Assembly (NCBI GenBank): GCA_026874595.1
Contig: CM049309.1
Span: forward strand, 1,402,076-1,466,075
Direction: 5' to 3'
Source: Sipunculus nudus
Lineage: Eukaryota; Annelida; Sipuncula; Golfingiida; Sipunculidae
Length of the DNA: 64,000 bases
Shown: positions 36,701 through 49,869 of the stretch, in pieces
How the letters are laid out: each line of letters opens with the position of its first letter
Numbering within the stretch: the first letter of the stretch is position 1
The notes under the pieces: generated by a model
Told to the model about the DNA's origin: nothing
The model's database searches: none
Seen by the model: the letters and a program-made list of their open reading frames with translations, nothing else
Position numbers and translations under genes: made by a program

Positions 36701-39700
36701 CTGGAGTATCTTGTCTATAAAGACAGTGTATGTCTATACCTGGAGTATCTTCACTATAAAGACAGTGTATATCTGTACCTGGAGTGTCTTCTCTTTAAAG
36801 ACAGTGTATATCTGTACCTGGAGTGTCTTCTCTATAAAGACAGTGTATATCTATACCTGGAGTATCTTCTCTATAAAGACAGTGTATATCTAAACCTGGA
36901 GTATCTTCTCTATAAAGACAGTGTATGTCTGTACCTGGAGTATCTTGTTTATAATGACAGTGTATATCTATACCTGGAGTATCTTGTCTATAAAGACAGT
37001 GTATATCTGTACCTGGAGTATCTTGTCTATAAAGACAGTGTATATCTATACCTGGAGTATCTTGTTTATAAAGACAGTGTATATCTGTACCTGGAGTATC
37101 TTCTCTATAAAGACAGTGTATATCTGTACCTGGAGTATCTTGTTTATAATGACAGTGTATATCTATACCTGGAGTATCTTGTCTATAAAGACAGTGTATA
37201 TCTGTACCTGGAGCATCTTGTCTATAAAGACAGTGTATATCTATACCTGGAGTATCTTGTTTATAAAGACAGTGTATATCTGTACCTGGAGTATCTTGTC
37301 TATAAAGACAGTGTATATCTATACCTGGAGTATCTTGTTTATAAAGACAGTGTATATCTGTACCTGGAGTATCTTGTTTATAAAGACAGTGTATATCTAT
37401 ACCTGGAGTAACTTGTCTATACGGACAGTGTATATATATACCTGGAGTATCTTGTCTATAAGGACAGTGTATATCTATACCTGGAGTATCTTGTCTATAA
37501 AGACAGTGTATATCTATACATGGAGTATCTTGTCTATAAAGACAGTGTATGTCTATACCTGGAGTATCTTGTCTATAAAGACAGTGTATATCTATACCTG
37601 GAGTATCTTGTCTATAAAGACAGTGTATATCTATACCTGGAGTATCTTCTCTATAAAGACAGTGCATGTCTATACCTGGAGTATCTTGTCTATAAAGACA
37701 GTGTATATCTATACCTGGAGTATCTTGTCTATAAAGACAGTGTATGTCTATACCTAAAGTATCTTGTCTATAAAGACAGTGTATGTCTATACCTGGAGTA
37801 TCTTGTCTATAAAGACAGTGTATATCTATACCTGGAGTATCTTGTCTATAAAGAAAGTGTATGTCTATACCTGGAGTATCTTGTCTATAAAGACAGTGTA
37901 TGTCTGTACCTGGAGTATCTTCACTATAAAGACAGTGTATATCTATACCTGGAGTATCTTGTTTATAAAGACAGTGTATGTCTGTACCTGGAGTATCTTC
38001 ACTATAAAGACAGTGTATATCTATACCTGGAGTATCTTGTTTATAAAGACAGTGTATGTCTGTACCTGGAGTATCTTCACTATAAAGACAGTGTATATCT
38101 ATACCTGGAGTATCTTGTTTATAAAGACAGTGTATATCTATACCTGGAGTATCTTGTTTATAAAGACAGTGTATATCTATACCTGGAGTATCTTGTTTAT
38201 AAAGACAGTGTATGTCTATACCTGGAGTATCTTCACTATAAAGACAGTGTTTATCTATTACTGGAGTATCTTGTCTATAAAGACAGTGTATATCTATACC
38301 TGGAGTATCTTGTCTATAAAGACAGTGTATGTCTGTACCTGGAGTATCTTGTTTATAAAGACAGTGTATATCTTTACCTGGAGTATCTTGTTTATAAAGA
38401 CAGTGTATATCTATACCTGGAGTATCTTTTTAATAAAGACAGTGTATGTCTATACCTGGAGTGTCTTGTCTATAAAGACAGTGTATGTCTATACCTGGAG
38501 TATCTTGTCTATAAAGACAGTGTATGTCTGTACCTGGAGTATCTTGTCTATAGAGACAGTGTATATGTATACCTGGAGTGTCTTGTCAATAAAGACAGTG
38601 TATATCTATACCTGGAGTATCTTCTCTATAAATACAGTGTATATCTGTACCTGGAGTATCTTGTCTATAAAGACAGTGTATATCTATACCTGGAGTATCT
38701 TGTCTATAAAGACAGTGTATATCTATACATGGAGTATCTTGTCTATAAAGACAGTGTATATCTATACCTGGAGTATCTTGTCTATAAAGACAGTGTATAT
38801 CTGTACCTGGAGTATCTTGTCTATAAAGACAGTGTATGTCTATACCTGGAGTATCTTGTTTATAAAGACAGTGTATGTCTATACCTGGAATATCTTCACT
38901 ATAAAGACAGTGTATGTCTATACCTGGAGTATCTTGTCTATAAAGACTGTGTATATCTAAACCTGGAGTATCTTCTCTATAAAGACAGTGTATATCTGTA
39001 CCTGGAGTATCTTGTTTATAAAGACAGTGTATATCTGTACCTGGAGTATCTTGTCTATAAAGACAGTGTATATCTATACCTGGAGTATCTTGTCTATAAA
39101 GACAGTGTATGTCTATACCTGGAGTATCTTCACTATAAAGACAGTGTATATCTGTACCTGGAGTGTCTTCTCTTTAAAGACAGTGTATATCTGTACCTGG
39201 AGTGTCTTCTCTATAAAGACAGTGTATATCTATACCTGGAGTATCTTCTCTATAAAGACAGTGTATATCTAAACCTGGAGTATCTTCTCTATAAAGACAG
39301 TGTATGTCTGTACCTGGAGTATCTTGTTTATAATGACAGTGTATATCTATACCTGGAGTATCTTGTCTATAAAGACAGTGTATATCTGTACCTGGAGTAT
39401 CTTGTCTATAAAGACAGTGTATATCTATACCTGGAGTATCTTGTTCATAAAGACAGTGTATATCTGTACCTGGAATATCTTCTCTATAAAGACAGTGTAT
39501 ATCTGTACCTGGAGTATCTTGTTTATAATGACAGTGTATATCTATACCTGGAGTATCTTGTCTATAAAGACAGTGTATATCTGTACCTGGAGTATCTTGT
39601 CTATAAAGAGAGTGTATATCTATACCTGGAGTATCTTGTTTATAAAGACAGTGTATATCTGTACCTGGAGTATCTTGTCTATAAAGACAGTGTATATCTA

Positions 39701-42700
39701 TACCTGGAGTATCTTGTTTATAAAGACAGTGTATATCTGTACCTGGAGTATCTTGTTTATAAAGACAGTGTATATCTATACCTGGAGTAACTTGTCTATA
39801 CGGACAGTGTATATATATACCTGGAGTATCTTGTCTATAAGGACAGTGTATATCTATACCTGGAGTATCTTGTCTATAAAGACAGTGTATATCTATACAT
39901 GGAGTATCTTGTCTATAAAGACAGTGTATGTCTATACCTGGAGTATCTTGTCTATAAAGACAGTGTATATCTATACCTGGAGTATCTTGTCTATAAAGAC
40001 AGTGTATATCTATACCTGGAGTATCTTCTCTATAAAGACAGTGCATGTCTATACCTGGAGTATCTTGTCTATAAAGACAGTGTATATCTATACCTGGAGT
40101 ATCTTGTCTATAAAGACAGTGTATGTCTATACCTAAAGTATCTTGTCTATAAAGACAGTGTATGTCTATACCTGGAGTATCTTGTCTATAAAGACAGTGT
40201 ATATCTATACCTGGAGTATCTTGTCTATAAAGAAAGTGTATGTCTATACCTGGAGTATCTTGTCTATAAAGACAGTGTATGTCTGTACCTGGAGTATCTT
40301 CACTATAAAGACAGTGTATATCTATACCTGGAGTATCTTGTTTATAAAGACAGTGTATATCTATACCTGGAGTATCTTGTTTATAAAGACAGTGTATATC
40401 TATACCTGGAGTATCTTGTTTATAAAGACAGTGTATGTCTATACCTGGAGTATCTTCACTATAAAGACAGTGTATATCTATTACTGGAGTATCTTGTCTA
40501 TAAAGACAGTGTATATCTATACCTGGAGTATCTTGTCTATAAAGACAGTGTATGTCTATACCTGGAGTATCTTGTCTATAAAGACAGTGTATATCTATAC
40601 CTGGAGTATCTTGTCTATAAAGACAGTGTATATCTATACCTATAAAGTATCTTGTCTATAAAGAGAGTGTATGTCTATACCTGGAGTATCTTCACTATAA
40701 AGACAGTGTATATCTATACCTGAAGTATCTTGTTTATAAAGACAGTGTATGTCTATACCTGGAGTATCTTGTTTATAAAGACAGTGTATATCTATACCTG
40801 GAGTATCTTGTTTATAAAGACAGTGTATGTCTATACCTGGAGTATCTTCACTATAAAGACAGTGTATATCTATACCTGGAGTATCTTGTTTATAAAGACA
40901 GTGTATGTCTATACCTGGAGTATCTTCACTATAAAGACAGTGTATATCTATATCTGGAGTATCTTGTTTATAAAGACAGTGTATATCTATACCTGGAGTA
41001 TCTTGTTTGTAAAGACAGTGTATATCTATTCCTGGAGTATCTTGTTTATAAAGACAGTGTATATCTATACCTGGAGTATCTTGTTTATAAAGACAGTGTA
41101 TATCTATACCTGGAGTATCTTGTTTATAAAGACAGTGTATATCTATACCTGGAGTATCTTGTTTATAAAGACAGTGTATGTCTATACCTGGAGTATCTTG
41201 TTTATAAAGACAGTGTATATCTATACCTGGAGTATCTTGTTTATAAAGACAGTGTATGTCTATACCTGGAGTATCTTGTCTATAAAGACAGTGTATGTCT
41301 ATACCTGGAGTATCTTCACTATAAAGACAGTGTATATCTATTACTGGAGTATCTTGTCTATAAAGACAGTGTATATCTATACCTGGAGTATCTTGTCTAT
41401 AAAGACAGTGTATGTCTATACCTGGAGTATCTTGTCTATAAAGACAGTGTATATCTATACCTGGAGTATCTTGTCTATAAAGACAGTGTATATCTATACC
41501 TATAAAGTATCTTGTCTATAAAGAGAGTGTATGTCTATACCTGGAGTATCTTCACTATAAAGACAGTGTATATCTATACCTGAAGTATCTTGTTTATAAA
41601 GACAGTGTATGTCTATACCTGGAGTATCTTGTTTATAAAGACAGTGTATATCTATACCTGGAGTATCTTGTTTATAAAGACAGTGTATGTCTATACCTGG
41701 AGTATCTTCACTATAAAGACAGTGTATATCTATACCTGGAGTATCTTGTTTATAAAGACAGTGTATGTCTATACCTGGAGTATCTTCACTATAAAGACAG
41801 TGTATATCTATATCTGGAGTATCTTGTTTATAAAGACAGTGTATATCTATACCTGGAGTATCTTGTTTGTAAAGACAGTGTATATCTATTCCTGGAGTAT
41901 CTTGTTTATAAAGACAGTGTATATCTATACCTGGAGTATCTTGTTTATAAAGACAGTGTATATCTATACCTGGAGTATCTTGTTTATAAAGACAGTGTAT
42001 ATCTATACCTGGAGTATCTTGTTTATAAAGACAGTGTATGTCTATACCTGGAGTATCTTGTTTATAAAGACAGTGTATATCTATACCTGGAGTATCTTGT
42101 TTATAAAGACAGTGTATGTCTATACCTGGAGTATCTTGTCTATAAAGACAGTGTATGTCTATACCTGGAGTATCTTGTCTATAAAGACAGTGTATGTCTG
42201 TACCTGGAGTATCTTGTTTATAAAGACAGTGTATGTCTGTACCTGGAGTATCTTGTTTATAAAGACAGTGTATATCTTTACCTGGAGTATCTTGTTTATA
42301 AAGACAGTGTATATCTATACCTGGAGTATCTTGTTAATAAAGACAGTGTATGTCTATACCTGGAGTGTCTTGTCTATAAAGACAGTGTATGTCTATACCT
42401 GGAGTATCTTGTCTATAAAGACAGTGTATGTCTGTACCTGGAGTATCTTGTCTATACAGACAGTGTATATGTATACCTGGAGTGTCTTGTTAATAAAGAC
42501 AGTGTATATCTATACCTGGAGTATCTTCTCTATAAATACAGTGTATATCTGTACCTAGAGTATCTTGTCTATAAAGACAGTGTATATCTATACCTGGAGT
42601 ATCTTGTCTATAAAGACAGTGTATATCTATACATGGAGTATCTTGTCTATAAAGACAGTGTATATCTATACCTGGAGTATCTTGTCTATAAAGACAGTGT

Positions 42701-45700
42701 ATATCTGTACCTGGAGTATCTTGTCTATAAAGACAGTGTATGTCTATACCTGGAGTATCTTGTTTATAAAGACAGTGTATGTCTATACCTGGAATATCTT
42801 CACTATAAAGACAGTGTATGTCTATACCTGGAGTATCTTGTCTATAAAGACTGTGTATATCTAAACCTGGAGTATCTTCTCTATAAAGACAGTGTATATC
42901 TGTACCTGGAGTATCTTGTTTATAAAGACAGTGTATATCTGTACCTGGAGTATCTTGTCTATAAAGACAGTGTATATCTATACCTGGAGTATCTTGTCTA
43001 TAAAGACAGTGTATGTCTATACCTGGAGTATCTTCACTATAAAGACAGTGTATATCTGTACCTGGAGTGTCTTCTCTTTAAAGACAGTGTATATCTGTAC
43101 CTGGAGTGTCTTCTCTATAAAGACAGTGTATATCTATACCTGGAGTATCTTCTCTATAAAGACAGTGTATATCTAAACCTGGAGTATCTTCTCTATAAAG
43201 ACAGTGTATGTCTGTACCTGGAGTATCTTGTTTATAATGACAGTGTATATCTATACCTGGAGTATCTTGTCTATAAAGACAGTGTATATCTGTACCTGGA
43301 GTATCTTGTCTATAAAGACAGTGTATATCTATACCTGGAGTATCTTGTTTATAAAGACAGTGTATATCTGTACCTGGAGTATCTTCTCTATAAAGACAGT
43401 GTATATCTGTACCTGGAGTATCTTGTTTATAATGACAGTGTATATCTATACCTGGAGTATCTTGTCTATAAAGACAGTGTATATCTGTACCTGGAGTATC
43501 TTGTCTATAAAGACAGTGTATATCTATACCTGGAGTATCTTGTTTATAAAGACAGTGTATATCTGTACCTGGAGTATCTTGTCTATAAAGACAGTGTATA
43601 TCTATACCTGGAGTATCTTGTTTATAAAGACAGTGTATATCTGTACCTGGAGTATCTTGTTTATAAAGACAGTGTATATCTATACCTGGAGTAACTTGTC
43701 TATACGGACAGTGTATATATATACCTGGAGTATCTTGTCTATAAGGACAGTGTATATCTATACCTGGAGTATCTTGTCTATAAAGACAGTGTATATCTAT
43801 ACATGGAGTATCTTGTCTATAAAGACAGTGTATGTCTATACCTGGAGTATCTTGTCTATAAAGACAGTGTATATCTATACCTGGAGTATCTTGTCTATAA
43901 AGACAGTGTATATCTATACCTGGAGTATCTTCTCTATAAAGACAGTGCATGTCTATACCTGGAGTATCTTGTCTATAAAGACAGTGTATATCTATACCTG
44001 GAGTATCTTGTCTATAAAGACAGTGTATGTCTATACCTAAAGTATCTTGTCTATAAAGACAGTGTATGTCTATACCTGGAGTATCTTGTCTATAAAGACA
44101 GTGTATATCTATACCTGGAGTATCTTGTCTATAAAGAAAGTGTATGTCTATACCTGGAGTATCTTGTCTATAAAGACAGTGTATGTCTGTACCTGGAGTA
44201 TCTTCACTATAAAGACAGTGTATATCTATACCTGGAGTATCTTGTTTATAAAGACAGTGTATGTCTGTACCTGGAGTATCTTCACTATAAAGACAGTGTA
44301 TATCTATACCTGGAGTATCTTGTTTATAAAGACAGTGTATGTCTGTACCTGGAGTATCTTCACTATAAAGACAGTGTATATCTATACCTGGAGTATCTTG
44401 TTTATAAAGACAGTGTATATCTATACCTGGAGTATCTTGTTTATAAAGACAGTGTATATCTATACCTGGAGTATCTTGTTTATAAAGACAGTGTATGTCT
44501 ATACCTGGAGTATCTTCACTATAAAGACAGTGTATGTCTATTACTGGAGTATCTTGTCTATAAAGACAGTGTATATCTATACCTGGAGTATCTTGTCTAT
44601 AAAGACAGTGTATGTCTATACCTGGAGTATCTTGTCTATAAAGACAGTGTATATCTATACCTGGAGTATCTTGTCTATAAAGACAGTGTATATCTATACC
44701 TATAAAGTATCTTGTCTATAAAGAGAGTGTATGTCTATACCTGGAGTATCTTCACTATAAAGACAGTGTATATCTATACCTGAAGTATCTTGTTTATAAA
44801 GACAGTGTATGTCTATACCTGGAGTATCTTGTTTATAAAGACAGTGTATATCTATACCTGGAGTATCTTGTTTATAAAGACAGTGTATGTCTATACCTGG
44901 AGTATCTTCACTATAAAGACAGTGTATATCTATACCTGGAGTATCTTGTTTATAAAGACAGTGTATGTCTATACCTGGAGTATCTTCACTATAAAGACAG
45001 TGTATATCTATATCTGGAGTATCTTGTTTATAAAGACAGTGTATATCTATACCTGGAGTATCTTGTTTGTAAAGACAGTGTATATCTATTCCTGGAGTAT
45101 CTTGTTTATAAAGACAGTGTATATCTATACCTGGAGTATCTTGTTTATAAAGACAGTGTATATCTATACCTGGAGTATCTTGTTTATAAAGACAGTGTAT
45201 ATCTATACCTGGAGTATCTTGTTTATAAAGACAGTGTATGTCTATACCTGGAGTATCTTGTTTATAAAGACAGTGTATATCTATACCTGGAGTATCTTGT
45301 TTATAAAGACAGTGTATGTCTATACCTGGAGTATCTTGTCTATAAAGACAGTGTATGTCTATACCTGGAGTATCTTGTCTATAAAGACAGTGTATGTCTG
45401 TACCTGGAGTATCTTGTTTATAAAGACAGTGTATGTCTGTACCTGGAGTATCTTGTTTATAAAGACAGTGTATATCTTTACCTGGAGTATCTTGTTTATA
45501 AAGACAGTGTATATCTATACCTGGAGTATCTTGTTAATAAAGACAGTGTATGTCTATACCTGGAGTGTCTTGTCTATAAAGACAGTGTATGTCTATACCT
45601 GGAGTATCTTGTCTATAAAGACAGTGTATGTCTGTACCTGGAGTATCTTGTCTATAAAGACAGTGTATGTCTATACCTGGAGTATCTTGTTTATAAAGAC

Positions 45701-46312
45701 AGTGTATATCTATACCTGGAGTATCTTGTTAATAAAGACAGTGTATGTCTATACCTGGAGTGTCTTGTCAATAAAGACAGTGTATATCTATACCTGGAGT
45801 ATCTTGTTAATAAAGACAGTGTATGTCTATACCTGGAGTGTCTTGTCTATAAAGACAGTGTATGTCTATACCTGGAGTATCTTGTCTATAAAGACAGTGT
45901 ACGTCTGTACCTGGAGTATCTTGTCTATAAAGACAGTGTATGTCTATACCTGGAGTATCTTGTTTATAAAGACAGTGTATATCTATACCTGGAGTATCTT
46001 GTTAATAAAGACAGTGTATGTCTATACCTGGAGTGTCTTGTCAATAAAGACAGTGTATGTCTATACCTGGAGTGTCTTGTCAATAAAGACAGTGTATATC
46101 TATACCTGGAGTATCTTGTTAATAAAGACAGTGTATGTCTATACCTGGAGTATCTTGTCTATAAAGACAGTGTATGTCTATACCTGGAGTATCTTGTCTA
46201 TAAAGACAGTGTATGTCTGTACCTGGAGTATCTTGTTTATAAAGACAGTGTATGTCTGTACCTGGAGTATCTTGTTTATAAAGACAGTGTACATCTATAC
46301 CTGGAGTATCTT
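21730..46312. repeat. giant 39-bp satellite, about 630 units, with higher-order repeats
   Basis: Almost all 24.6 kb consists of 39-base units of the type CCTGGAGTATCTTGTCTATA plus AAGACAGTGTATATCTATA. In gene-2 orientation the unit is AAGATACTCCAG|GTAYAG followed by about 20 intronic bases. The last copy on the + strand (46301-46312) is the coding end of exon 5 itself. Larger blocks are repeated: 1950 bp (50 units; 29824 against 31774), 2379 bp (61 units; 36609 against 38988), 3904 bp (100 units plus 4 bases; 38988 against 42892) and about 860 bp (40730 against 41590). Rare 41-bp units containing CCTATAAAGTATC explain the +2 and +4 offsets. Subfamilies differ in the GTAT/GTGT, CTC/GTC/GTT/CAC and TATACC/TGTACC/TAAACC positions. 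Because 39 is divisible by 3 and the unit rarely contains a stop, long meaningless ORFs appear in several frames. Confidence 0.97.
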
Positions 46313-46509
46313 CTCGGCTTCGAGTGCCTCCTCAGCCTCCCTCCTCCTCCTCTCCTCCTCCTCCTTCTGTTTACGCTCCAGATCCTCTTTCATCCTCTTG
46401 GCCTCCAGCAGCTCTTCCTGTTCTCGCTGTTTACGTCGCTTCTCCTCCTCCTCTTGTTTCCTCAGTCTTTCCTGCCGTTCTCGTTCCTCTGCCTCTCTCC
46501 TACCTCGCT
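46301..46509 (-). CDS. EF-hand/coiled-coil/dynein-stalk-like protein, exon 5
   Basis: 209 nt with acceptor ATGCATTATAG before 46509 and donor CTCCAG|GTATAG at 46300. It completes a Glu codon and reads RGRREAEERERQERLRKQEE, then more E/R/K-rich heptads, ending EEALEAEKILQ. Reading across the junction gives EAEKILQ-RATKEEQ with no stop. The final 12 coding bases (K-I-L-Q) plus the donor are the same sequence that recurs in every unit of the adjacent 39-bp satellite. Reading past the donor hits TAG immediately (GTA TAG), so correct use of this first donor matters. Confidence 0.87.
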
Positions 46510-47402
46510 CTATAATGCATTGATACAACAAAGGCTGGTTTAAATTGACTTTTTAAAAAGAAAACATGACTTTTTTTAAGTTTTAACTGACTTTATTGGT
46601 TTAAATAAACTATAGACAAAAATATCATGCCCTTCATTTTGTAAAGCTGCATATGGAAGTTACAGCCTAATGTGGCAGGTAAGAATTTCACAACTTTTTG
46701 GACATTTTTTATAATGATCTGACAGATCAGATGTATCCCTGCATAAACAGCCATCTTTGTTTTAGCTGGTAATATTTTTTCTAGTGATTACATGACATCA
46801 TTAAATCAGCAGCTGTTAACAAAGGATGTTTTGCATGTGACCAATGACCTTGACCGCTATTAAGGGGTGGATATGTTGTGAAATGTAGACTGATTTCTCA
46901 TATTTTTATCAAATTCTGTTTCTTAAATAAAGTTTAAGTAGGTATTTGTCTACCTTTAACCATCTTCCATACAGTAATTTTTCATAGCAAAACACAGGTG
47001 GACATGAGGGGATGGAAGGGCCTTAGAAAATTGTGAAACATAAGGGGGAGGTTTTATTTTATCATTCTTAATTGCCAAATTAGGCCATTACTTCAATATG
47101 CAGCTTTTAAGGAAAAAATTAAAAATGTCAGCTTTAGGAAAATTCCCCAAAAAAACAGATGGACCCAAGTTTGTGGAACAGGGTTTAATTGATTTGAACT
47201 TTTGTTTTCAGACTTTATCAATACACTTTATTATTAGGGCATAGAATAATCCATAAAAGTTTTATCTGTTGTGACTTTTAGTGTGAGTTTAATGGAGATT
47301 TCAGCATTTTCTCTTAAAACCATGAAGTTTAACACATCAGATACTATGTTATGTCTTTGCACAATGGAAATAATTTATAACAGTGATTATAATCATAAAA
47401 AC
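46510..47402. other. intron sequence, no feature
   Basis: AT-rich intron between exons 4 and 5 of gene 2. No repeat array or ORF with support is present. The donor on the exon-4 side (GTTTTT) is weaker than its neighbours. Confidence 0.55.
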
Positions 47403-47475
47403 CTTCTTCTTCTTGTAGTTGTCTTCGTTTCAACTCAGCCTCCTCCTTCTCTCGCTGCCTCTTCCTCCTCTCATC
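47403..47475 (-). CDS. EF-hand/coiled-coil/dynein-stalk-like protein, exon 4
   Basis: 73 nt, too short to stand out as an ORF. The acceptor is TCTGTTTATAG before 47475 and the donor GAAG|GTTTTT at 47402. It reads DERRKRQREKEEAELKRRQL then QEEE, continuing the charged coiled coil. Entering phase 0 and leaving phase 1 fits exons 3 and 5. The donor departs from consensus at +3 to +5, so this is the least certain boundary in the gene. Confidence 0.8.
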
Positions 47476-47504
47476 CTATAAACAGAAGCCAAAAATAAGA
47501 AATA

Positions 47505-47505
47505 A

Positions 47506-47536
<31 letters not shown>

Positions 47537-47590
47537 AATATATATATAAATATATATATATACATATATATATATAGCATATATATAGTT
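47505..47590. repeat. (AC)n and (TA)n microsatellites
   Basis: About seven AC dinucleotides are followed by an imperfect TA/TAAA-rich run, just upstream (gene orientation) of exon 4. Confidence 0.9.
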
Positions 47591-48780
47591 AAACTTAGAC
47601 CTTAATCTGAAAAACAGGTTACATTTTCAAATACAGACATTCCAACCCTTGACAATCCAGAAACCTTCCGAGCAGAGTGTATTTCATCCTAAAAATGGAT
47701 CCAAAAATTAAAATAATCTTTGCCAATTCAGCAGCCTTTGATTCCATCTCTGATATTTCATGACACAAACATGGATCTTAACATAAAAACCAACTCAGCA
47801 ATCCGACATAATTTCTCATTTACCTTGCTTGGCTCCATGCACTATTAGATTATCTTTGATACTTAAAACATCAACATATGAAATGACATGTTTTAAAACC
47901 TGAGTAGTTTAATGTGAGTACATATGAAGTTTATATAAACTTCTTTGATATTGAAATCATCAGTAAATTCACAGTCAGTTTGCCACTTCTGTATTTCATC
48001 ATATATTTTGTTGTAATCAAATTGTATTTTTACACATAGAACTGTTTATTTACAACAAAACACTTTATCTGTTTGTGTTTATTTCTACTTTATTACATAA
48101 TATGATACAAGTTTCCTGGTGTATAGTGACATCTGTATCTGAGAATATGCTCCATCCTCCTTTCAGTGTGTAATTTGACAAACTGAGACAGCCTTGTATA
48201 AGATATACATTTGATGTTGGATACTGACTGTACTTTCTATATTCCTTGTGTTCCTTTAAGTTTTGCCACATCTATTTGTGTTATTCTATGCTTTTAAATC
48301 TATAATATATATATATGCTATAGTATGTTCATCTTGTGGACTTTCATGTCTCAATATCCTTCCTCCCTAGCATTAATTACCTTTTTTGCCTGCTTGACTC
48401 ATAATCACATTAATGTTATATAATTTTTATCTGCTTTACTTTTGGACTTAAAAAGTTTAAGTCTGCTTTAGTTATGAGAAAATGTGGGTCACAGGAGTTC
48501 AAGCTTCACTCTCAACACATTTTTTGTGTTAATTGAGGGGTAAAACAGGAAGACAGGCATATTCTGTTTTAGAACTGCACTTTAAAGTATAAAAGAATGG
48601 CAATGTCATCACAGATGGAAACGAACAATTGTTATATATTTGAGATAGCTTGAGATTGTAAGTAATATATACAATCTCAAAACATATGTATATTATGGAC
48701 ATTAATGACCATGTTTTAGGTTGAAGTGTTTCAGAAAATTATTCACACAGCAGCTCCCCCTATCTTTGCTTAATTTGTGA
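47591..48780. other. intron sequence, no gene
   Basis: AT-rich intron between exons 3 and 4 of gene 2. A small inverted repeat, GAGATTGTA...TACAATCTC, lies at about 48651-48679. Nothing else is recognisable. Confidence 0.5.
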
Positions 48781-48789
48781 TATTTCTGG

Positions 48790-48957
48790 ACGTAAACTGA
48801 CAGGTATGATTGACAGACAGGTATGACTGATTAACAGGTATGACTGATTGACAGGTATGACTGATTAACAGGTATGATTGATTGACAGGTGTGATTGATT
48901 GACAGGTATGACTGATTAACAGCTATGATTGATTGACAGTTACAATTGACAGGTATC
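48790..48957. repeat. 20-bp tandem array beside the exon 3 donor
   Basis: About eight to nine copies of a unit built on GATTGACAGGTATGACTGAT, with alternating GATTGACAG and GATTAACAG. In gene-2 orientation it begins only some 10-15 bases inside the intron after the donor GAG|GTGAAG of exon 3. Its first bases (ATACCTGTCAA) already belong to the unit. Confidence 0.88.
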
Positions 48958-48965
48958 ATCTTCAC

Positions 48966-49114
48966 CTCTTCCTTATCCCGCCTCCGAGCCTCCTCTTCCT
49001 GTCTCCGTCTTTCCTCAGCATCCTGCATCCTCCTTTCAAGGTCATGTTTCTTCCGCAGTCTCTCTTTCTCCTCCAGTGCAGCTTTCTCCAGTTCTCGACG
49101 CTTCCTCTCCAGTT
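48966..49114 (-). CDS. EF-hand/coiled-coil/dynein-stalk-like protein, exon 3
   Basis: 149 nt with acceptor GACTGTTTTCAG before 49114 and donor GAAGAG|GTGAAG at 48965. After the split Glu codon it reads LERKRRELEKAALEEKERLR and goes on to RRRQEEEARRRDKEE. This is a continuous charged alpha-helix typical of caldesmon- or trichohyalin-like coiled coils. Phase 1 in and 0 out fits exons 2 and 4. Confidence 0.86.
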
Positions 49115-49865
49115 CTGAAAACAGTCTGATTATAAAAAATGCCAGGTGGACACACTCAGCCAGACAATTCCTAAATAGACAAATTCAGTTGGACATTTCC
49201 AGTTTGGATGAGCTGAACTGAATGAATCTTAAATTGCCACTAATATCACAGTAACCATTACATGAGATGTTCTGAGAGCAAGAAAGTATTGTTAATTCTA
49301 ATGGTAGTGAAAACTGTCAATTTGGGGACAGTAATGCCACTTTTATTTTAAGAAAGCTAAACACTGAGGCATGCCTGGTCTTTCCAACAGGAAACATTAG
49401 TTTGTCTCTGTGTTTTACTAATTCGGGGTACAGTGGAACAGATGACCAACAGAAACATGTCTGAGGTACAAGTCTGTGAAACAACACAACACAAACAATT
49501 AACATTAAAAGCAATTAAAATACTGATTTAAATTGTTAAATAGTCATACCAATTAAAATACTGATTTAAATTTGTTAAATAGTCATACGTGGAATATATT
49601 TTGACTGTTTTATCCAACAAGTCCATAACCTTAAGTTAAATATGCATGTTTTTGACAACTGCACCTTAGACAAAGATTATCTAAGCTTTGTACCATCTGC
49701 AAGCATTAAAGCAGTCCTAAATGGATGTTTTCGTGTGAACCAAATGAAACATGAAACACTCAAATTTACTTAACAAACCTGCTCAGATATACTAAACAGA
49801 TGAAACTATAAAAGGAAGTTGATGCTTTGTAGTGGCAGGGAACATGTGTCTAAAGCATGAACAGT
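49115..49865. other. intron sequence, small duplication
   Basis: A unit of about 36 bases containing CAATTAAAATACTGATTTAA and GTTAAATAGTCATAC is duplicated at 49511-49588. The rest is unremarkable AT-rich intron. Confidence 0.6.
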
Positions 49866-49869
49866 ACAG

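Noticed and set aside
36795-37667. 290-codon minus-strand ORFs of the HCLYRQDTPGIDI type, three near-identical copies
   Set aside because: They are another frame of the same satellite, repeated because of the 2379-bp and 3904-bp block duplications.
21730-46312. CRISPR-like array
   Set aside because: Units abut without unique spacers, and the surroundings are eukaryotic genes with introns.
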